Source: a virus
Length of the DNA stretch: 27,840 nt
Virus record (IMG/VR): IMGVR_UViG_3300046028_003114
Location: 1 to 27,840 of that record
Strand: one strand, 5' to 3'
The translations under genes were made by a program, and so were the position numbers. The notes below the pieces were generated by a model that saw nothing but the letters and a program-made list of their open reading frames with translations, was not told the DNA's origin and ran no database searches. Below are positions 24,905 to 27,840 of this stretch, in pieces. How positions within the stretch are numbered: the stretch's first letter is position 1; the number at the start of each line of letters is the position of its first letter.

Positions 24905-25052
24905 CGGTTTTCTCCGACTCATCCATTAGTAGCGTATAGGCATCGAGCACAGCTTCGCGTAAATGCCTTGACCAAATGTCAGACGGCACATCCTCCTCTA
25001 GGTTTATTAGTAGTTCGCGCAATGTTTCCTCTAGTTTAGCTGTTCTATCCAT
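24897..25052 (-). CDS. Small acidic helical early protein
   Basis: A 51-residue acidic helical protein (KLEETLRELLINLEEDVP, REAVLDAYTLLMDE). GGAGGGG stands 7 bases before the ATG. The gene sits 4 bases after the zinc-finger gene and overlaps the next one, filling an otherwise empty stretch in the tightly packed operon. Function unknown. Confidence 0.65.
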   Translation of the reverse strand: MDRTAKLEETLRELLINLEEDVPSDIWSRHLREAVLDAYTLLMDESEKTDA

Positions 25053-25056
25053 CGGA

Positions 25057-25257
25057 TTACCCCTCCATAGCTGCGTATTTATTTAACATTTTTAAATATT
25101 TTATGTCTCCAACTGGCTGGTATGCACCCTTATGGCTAGGCACTATTGTGCGGGTAATGCGCTTAGACTCTCGCTCTCCACAGTCTAGGCATAGTCTAAT
25201 ACCAAGATCATACCGCTTCTTTTGGATGCTATTGGTGCAGCGTAAGCAGATAGGCAT
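25057..25257 (-). CDS. Small zinc-ribbon protein, first gene of the leftward block
   Basis: This 66-residue protein has two CxxC knuckles (C4-LR-C7 and C23-LD-C26), the pattern of a zinc ribbon, followed by a basic SKRITRTIVPSHKGAYQP segment. Likely a nucleic-acid or RNA polymerase-binding regulator. GGAGGA lies before the ATG. It is the first gene after the strong promoter at 25289-25318, so it should be among the first expressed. Confidence 0.72.
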   Translation of the reverse strand: MPICLRCTNSIQKKRYDLGIRLCLDCGERESKRITRTIVPSHKGAYQPVGDIKYLKMLNKYAAMEG

Positions 25258-25288
25258 GGTTGGTTATCCTCCGATTTTAGACCTGCGA

Positions 25289-25318
25289 ATTATATGCACA
25301 ACCTCGGAGTTGTGTCAA
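25289..25318 (-). promoter_or_regulatory. Strong early sigma70 promoter with internal palindrome
   Basis: On the minus strand TTGACA (25318-25313), an 18-base spacer and TATAAT (25294-25289), both hexamers perfect. The spacer holds CACAAC-N6-GTTGTG, an operator-sized palindrome between the two boxes. TGTGCATA, close to a DnaA box, overlaps the -10. It should drive the leftward gene block. Confidence 0.85.
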
Positions 25319-25350
25319 ATACACACAAGATCAACGGGTTGCCGGAGTGT

Positions 25351-25438
25351 AACTTTACACCATTGTAAAGTTTGTGGTGGATGTGGAACTTTACACTATT
25401 GTTAAGTTTGATATGTAACTTTACACGTATGTAAAGTT
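25351..25438. repeat. Three 22-bp palindromes AACTTTACA-N4-TGTAAAGTT
   Basis: Copies at 25351-25372, 25387-25408 (one arm base changed) and 25417-25438, starting 36 and 30 bases apart. The arms are conserved while the 4-base centres differ (CCAT, CTAT, CGTA), as expected for a dimeric protein's binding sites. They lie just upstream of the early promoter. Confidence 0.8.
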
Positions 25439-25457
25439 TGAGGGAGGGCTGGAGGGA

Positions 25458-25559
25458 AATAATCTAAAATGGTTGGGAAATAATCTGTAAGTTATGTGCA
25501 CAGGGGGGTCTGTAAGTGTATGAATTTAAAGCGATAATCTAAATAATCTAAATAATCTG
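25458..25559 (+). repeat. Iteron group AATAATCTA, forward copies
   Basis: Copies at 25458, 25479 (ending G), 25533 (beginning G), 25542 and 25551 (ending G). The last three are head-to-tail with a 9-bp period. Confidence 0.75.
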
Positions 25560-25587
25560 TGTTTTTTTCGTAGGGTTGGGGATTTTT

Positions 25588-25849
25588 TAGATTATTTTTA
25601 GGCGAAATGTAAACGAGAAAAAACCAAAAAAAGGTGTCGACCTATTGCATTTTATATATATTATTTAGATTATTTATATTATTATATATAAAACAAGCTC
25701 CATGGCTCATTCCCCAAAGCCCTTTGGTTTCAACAACTTGCGAGATACACACAAGCTAACTTAACACGAAAATTGTTAAGTTTCGACCCTCTAACCCTGT
25801 TAAGTTTCATTTAGATTATTTAGATTATTTGGGGGTATTTTAGATTAAA
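25588..25849 (-). repeat. Iteron group TAGATTATT, inverted copies
   Basis: Reverse complements of the AATAATCTA iteron at 25588, 25666, 25812 and 25821 (the last two head-to-tail, 9-bp period), plus a degenerate one at 25841. They face the forward group, with the AT-rich core lying within the inverted set. Confidence 0.75.
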
Positions 25850-25896
25850 TCTTTAAAATCAATGGCTTACGCCCGGTAACAATCGGATGTTAAGTT
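25758..25896 (+). repeat. TGTTAAGTT half-site repeats
   Basis: TGTTAAGTT occurs at 25774 (paired with AACTTAACA at 25758 across 7 bases), 25798 and 25888. Two copies share the longer form TGTTAAGTTTCGACC (25774 and 25888). They resemble the right arm of the 22-bp palindromes and may be weaker sites for the same protein. Confidence 0.6.
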
Positions 25897-25925
25897 TCGA
25901 CCTCTCGCCCGGTAACAATGGGATG
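25870..25925 (+). repeat. Duplicate CGCCCGGTAACAAT with GGATG
   Basis: A 20-base unit at 25870-25889 recurs at 25906-25925 with one mismatch, 36 bases apart, with a TGTTAAGTT half-site between. Confidence 0.65.
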
Positions 25926-26220
25926 CGAATTGAGGGATAGATTTTTCTAGCTGGTATTAACCAGCAATAGGTATGGGATAAGGAATGTAGACGAATCAGT
26001 GATAGTAAACAAATGTCAACGAATCAGGTGAATGTGAACAGGCGATTTCGTGTCAAGCCATTGGTGGGGGATACTATCGGCGCGCGATAGCGCCTAGAAC
26101 GGACAGAAAAGGGGCGCATGTGCGCGCCGCTACGGGGAGAGCTATACCCCTACCTAAAAAATTAAGGGCTATCCAGCGCCTTTCCCTAGCCTATATCTAA
26201 TGAATGTAAACATAGGGGTA

Positions 26221-26247
26221 TAAAAAAAGCCCGGCATTGCCGGGCTT
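26221..26247 (-). terminator. Strong intrinsic terminator
   Basis: On the minus strand AAGCCCGGC and GCCGGGCTT form a 9-bp stem with a 3-base loop, followed at once by a run of seven T including the stem end. It stands just after the stop of the 45-residue gene and should stop leftward transcription before the control region. Confidence 0.9.
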
Positions 26248-26251
26248 AGGG

Positions 26252-26389
26252 TTAGGCTAGTTTAAATCCATACTTTTCTACCAATGCCTTGCTAATAGAG
26301 CGTTTACGCCTCGTATAAACACCGACTAGGATAGTGCGGGTTTTCCCCTTGTAGTGGCGGACGATAGCGATTTCATTTGTTTTTTGCAT
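26252..26389 (-). CDS. Small basic protein
   Basis: A 45-residue, strongly basic protein (VRHYKGKTRTILVGVYTRRK, then RSISKALVEKYGFKLA) that could bind nucleic acid. AGAGG lies 7 bases before the ATG, and a strong terminator begins right after the stop, which supports a real gene despite its size. It follows a hairpin and the 99-residue gene, with which it probably shares a promoter. No family recognised. Confidence 0.65.
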   Translation of the reverse strand: MQKTNEIAIVRHYKGKTRTILVGVYTRRKRSISKALVEKYGFKLA

Positions 26390-26417
26390 GGTTGCCTCTT
26401 GAAATAATAGAAAATAG

Positions 26418-26439
26418 GGGGTAGGCTAATGCCTACCCC
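26418..26439 (-). terminator. Hairpin between two small genes
   Basis: GGGGTAGGC, a 4-base loop, GCCTACCCC: a perfect 9-bp stem between the 99- and 45-residue genes. On the minus strand a broken T-rich stretch (CCTATTTTCTATT) follows, so it may be a leaky terminator that tunes expression of the downstream gene. Confidence 0.5.
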
Positions 26440-26455
26440 TCGAACAAGCAGAAAT

Positions 26456-26755
26456 TTACTCGCCCTTGCGAGATAGTGCGCCTTCGTTCTGAGCAATAAA
26501 CGCCTTAATGATTTCAGCGTTTTCTAAGATAGCCTCAATCTGATTGCGGTAGAAACTGAAGGGATAGCGACTCAACCCGTAAACGCAGAGATTGCCCTTA
26601 CCTGACGGGGATAATTTAACCGTAAACCTATTAGCGGGCGCAGCTTTAGTTGCCTTTAACGTGGCGTTTTCAGCCTGTAGTTTCTTAACCAATGCCATAA
26701 CATCATCAATGTTATAGGTAGGAGCGGCAGCATTTTTCTTTGAAGCAATAGCCAT
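26456..26755 (-). CDS. Conserved small phage protein
   Basis: The 99-residue protein has a helical Lys/Ala-rich N-terminal part (about 15-45). The C-terminal domain carries FTVKLSPSGKGNLCVYGLSR followed by YPFSFYRNQIEAIL; I recall similar GxxxVYGLxRFPxxxY proteins in other phages, with no known function. The start at 26755 is chosen because AAAGG lies 8 bases upstream and because the promoter at 26807-26836 would begin transcription after the more upstream candidate starts. Confidence 0.7.
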   Translation of the reverse strand: MAIASKKNAAAPTYNIDDVMALVKKLQAENATLKATKAAPANRFTVKLSPSGKGNLCVYGLSRYPFSFYRNQIEAILENAEIIKAFIAQNEGALSRKGE

Positions 26756-26806
26756 TGTCATAACCTTTTCTAAACGAGGATATCGGGAAAACGCCCCGAC
26801 CTGTGA

Positions 26807-26836
26807 AGTATGCACACAGTTTCGACCGGTTGTCAA
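26807..26836 (-). promoter_or_regulatory. Sigma70-like promoter for the small-gene unit
   Basis: On the minus strand TTGACA (26836-26831), an 18-base spacer and CATACT (26812-26807). TGTGCATA overlaps the -10 and TCACAGGTC follows it, both shared with the early promoter at 25289-25318 (there TCGCAGGTC). Confidence 0.65.
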
Positions 26837-26839
26837 ATC

Positions 26840-27077
26840 ATAATAAAATCAATGTCTTAGCACCCCATATGAGTAGTCTAGTGATTCGGTATGCTATCCT
26901 AAAAATAAATGACAACATGAATGTCAACCAAGGGGGTAGGCAGGGGGGCCACATGGACTGACGCGCGCGAGGCCCGGTGGGTGTGTAGTAAAGCTCATAA
27001 ACCACAACCCCAAAAACCAAAGTTGTGTATATCTCACACAGCTTGCCAACCAAACCTTCCCCGTTTACTATCTACAC
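26840..27077. promoter_or_regulatory. Divergent intergenic region with rightward promoter candidate
   Basis: No gene is supported here. On the plus strand TTGCCA (27043-27048), a 17-base spacer and TACTAT (27066-27071) form a fair sigma70-like promoter for the terminase genes. The predicted transcription start falls at or next to the ATG at 27078, implying a leaderless or nearly leaderless message, or a different true promoter further upstream. Confidence 0.45.
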
Positions 27078-27560
27078 ATGTCTATGATTGCCGAACATAC
27101 ACGCTGGTCTAACCGTCTCGCCTTCGACATTGCCCTTCGACTTGAGGGAAGTGGTGAAGAAGTGGATGAAATTCTGGAGCGCCACCAGATAAAGACGCAA
27201 GACTTGTTGTCATTCAACAAAGATCCTGTGTTTTTGCGCCAAGTGGAAATCTATCGAGGCGAAATCCACGACAAGGGCATACTTTTTAAGACCAAAGCCC
27301 GGATGCAGGCGGAAGATTTGCTTACAACATCGTGGTGTTTGATCCATAACCCAGACGTAAGCGCAGCGGTGAAGGCTGATCTGATCAAGTCCACGGTAAA
27401 ATGGGCTGGGTTAGAACCAAAGAACGACGTATCTGACGGCGGACCCGGTGGTGGCGTACGCATTACGATCAATCTTGGAGGGCAGGAGCTTGGAGACGCA
27501 AGACTCGTGGATGTATCTCCTGCAGAAATTGAAGATGGCCCCTCAGCCAACGCTGATTGA
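27078..27560 (+). CDS. terS: Terminase small subunit
   Basis: This 160-residue protein should recognise phage DNA and hand it to the large subunit for packaging. The N-terminal part is helical and HTH-like (RLAFDIALRLEGSGEEVDEI); the middle FKTKARMQAEDLLTTSWCLI with ADLIKSTVKWAGLEPKND is the recognisable phage small-terminase pattern; the C terminus is Gly-rich then acidic. The gene stands directly before the large-terminase gene on the same strand. No ribosome-binding site precedes the ATG and no other start codon fits close upstream. Confidence 0.85.
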   Translation: MSMIAEHTRWSNRLAFDIALRLEGSGEEVDEILERHQIKTQDLLSFNKDPVFLRQVEIYRGEIHDKGILFKTKARMQAEDLLTTSWCLIHNPDVSAAVKADLIKSTVKWAGLEPKNDVSDGGPGGGVRITINLGGQELGDARLVDVSPAEIEDGPSANAD

Positions 27561-27696
27561 CTTATATAGCCCGAACAAGGCCAAGGCAGTAGAAGATTTG
27601 TTTACAAACAAGCGTGTTTCCTACCGCACAAAGATACTCAAGACCAAGCGTGTGGGCGTAATTTACCGGATCATGGTGTTATCTGATGGCTCTTGA
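27535..27696 (+). CDS. Small basic protein between the terminase genes
   Basis: A 53-residue protein (starting MAPQPTLIDLYSPNKAKAVE) with a basic middle (NKRVSYRTKILKTKRVGVIY). The ATG at 27535 lies 26 bases inside the small-terminase gene, and the stop overlaps the large-terminase start by 11 bases, consistent with coupled translation. No family recognised. Confidence 0.6.
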   Translation: MAPQPTLIDLYSPNKAKAVEDLFTNKRVSYRTKILKTKRVGVIYRIMVLSDGS

Positions 27697-27840
27697 TATT
27701 GATTACACACCGCCGCCTACCGGTGCTAAGTTTATGAAGTCGGACGCCAAGATGCGCGTCCTGTTAGGTCCAGTTGGTAGTGGTAAGTCGGTCACATGTA
27801 GCTTTGAGGTCATCAGGCGTGCGAGCGCGCAGGAGCCAAA
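27686..27840 (+). CDS. terL: Terminase large subunit, N-terminal part (partial)
   Basis: The first 51 residues are present before the window ends. After MALDIDYTPPPTGAKFMKSD comes MRVLLGPVGSGKS with a Walker A at residues 29-36 (GPVGSGKS), the ATPase site of the packaging motor. The nuclease domain would lie beyond the window. It follows the small subunit and a 53-residue gene in the normal packaging-module order. Confidence 0.88.
   Translation, partial: MALDIDYTPPPTGAKFMKSDAKMRVLLGPVGSGKSVTCSFEVIRRASAQEP

Larger units (their letters stand above)
25320..26220. other. Gene-free repeat-rich control region, putative replication origin
   Basis: No gene is supported here. The stretch holds three 22-bp palindromes (25351-25438), ten copies of a 9-bp iteron in two opposed groups (25458-25559 and 25588-25849), a very AT-rich core (about 25640-25695), TGTTAAGTT half-sites, a 20-bp duplicate (25870 and 25906), ACGAATCAG duplicates (25991 and 26019) and GC-rich hairpins near 26074-26130. 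It separates the leftward early block from the small-gene unit and late module. Iterons flanking an AT-rich core are the usual look of an origin; that function is inferred. Confidence 0.6.

Noticed and set aside
25320-26220. Perfect DnaA boxes (TTATNCACA) in the control region
   Set aside because: I found no perfect copy, only matches with one or more changes; origin status rests on the iterons and AT-rich core instead.
26221-26247. Terminator acting on rightward transcripts
   Set aside because: The A-run precedes the stem on the plus strand and only two T follow it; the T-run exists only for leftward transcripts.
26756-26836. Longer form of the 99-residue protein starting at 26836
   Set aside because: The start would lie inside the promoter; AAAGG before the ATG at 26755 and the predicted transcription start favour the shorter form.
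26838-27053. 71-codon leftward frame with a hydrophobic end, upstream of the 99-residue gene
   Set aside because: It ends over the -35 of a promoter, lacks a ribosome-binding site and has low-complexity Pro/Leu content typical of chance frames.

Overview
The window is part of the genome of a double-stranded DNA tailed phage (Caudoviricetes) that probably infects a Gram-negative bacterium. The evidence is a terminase pair, a very large virion-type protein, a phage-type replication set (primase-helicase, family A DNA polymerase, SNF2 helicase, two nucleases) and gene overlaps of the ATGA and TAATG kind along almost the whole length. A lipoprotein signal and Sec-type signal peptides suggest a Gram-negative host. 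I see no integrase, no rRNA or tRNA gene, no insertion sequence and no CRISPR array.

Layout. (1) Bases 1-6679, plus strand: the end of a virion-associated gene and a 2080-residue multidomain protein, probably an internal or ejected virion protein. It carries an HEIGH metallopeptidase motif and a row of hexapeptides that look like sliding-clamp ligands. (2) Bases 6676-25257, minus strand: one long leftward early/middle gene block. From its promoter-proximal end it holds small unknown early genes (25257-23492); a MoxR-type AAA+ ATPase, DUF3150-like protein and HExxH/VWA protein set (23409-19826); an Nmad5-like protein and other small proteins, including a secreted protein and a lipoprotein (19813-17113); nucleotide metabolism and DNA polymerase (17116-14049); an orphan DnaA domain IV (14062); a Cas4/RecB-like nuclease, VRR-NUC nuclease and SNF2 helicase; a conserved coiled-coil protein with a putative single-strand DNA-binding protein; a small HTH regulator; and the primase-helicase. 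(3) Bases about 25260-26250: a gene-free, AT-rich, repeat-packed control region that looks like a replication origin. (4) Bases 26252-26755, minus strand: two small genes ending at a strong terminator. (5) Bases 27078-27840, plus strand: small terminase subunit, a 53-residue protein and the start of the large terminase subunit, opening the late module.

How it may work. A near-perfect sigma70 promoter at 25289-25318 should start the leftward block. Further TTGACA promoters stand before the MoxR gene, before the VWA gene and before the VRR-NUC gene. The MoxR and VWA promoters share a conserved cassette, which suggests that these two genes are co-regulated. The control region holds 9-bp iterons arranged in opposite orientation around an AT-rich core, and three 22-bp palindromes whose near copy recurs over the promoter at about 13.1 kb. 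The strongest leads for something undescribed are the clamp-motif array in the virion protein, the MoxR/DUF3150/VWA system with its own promoters, the orphan DnaA DNA-binding domain with DnaA-box-like sites over two promoters, and the origin-like repeat region. Family names come from motif recognition alone; no database search was possible.
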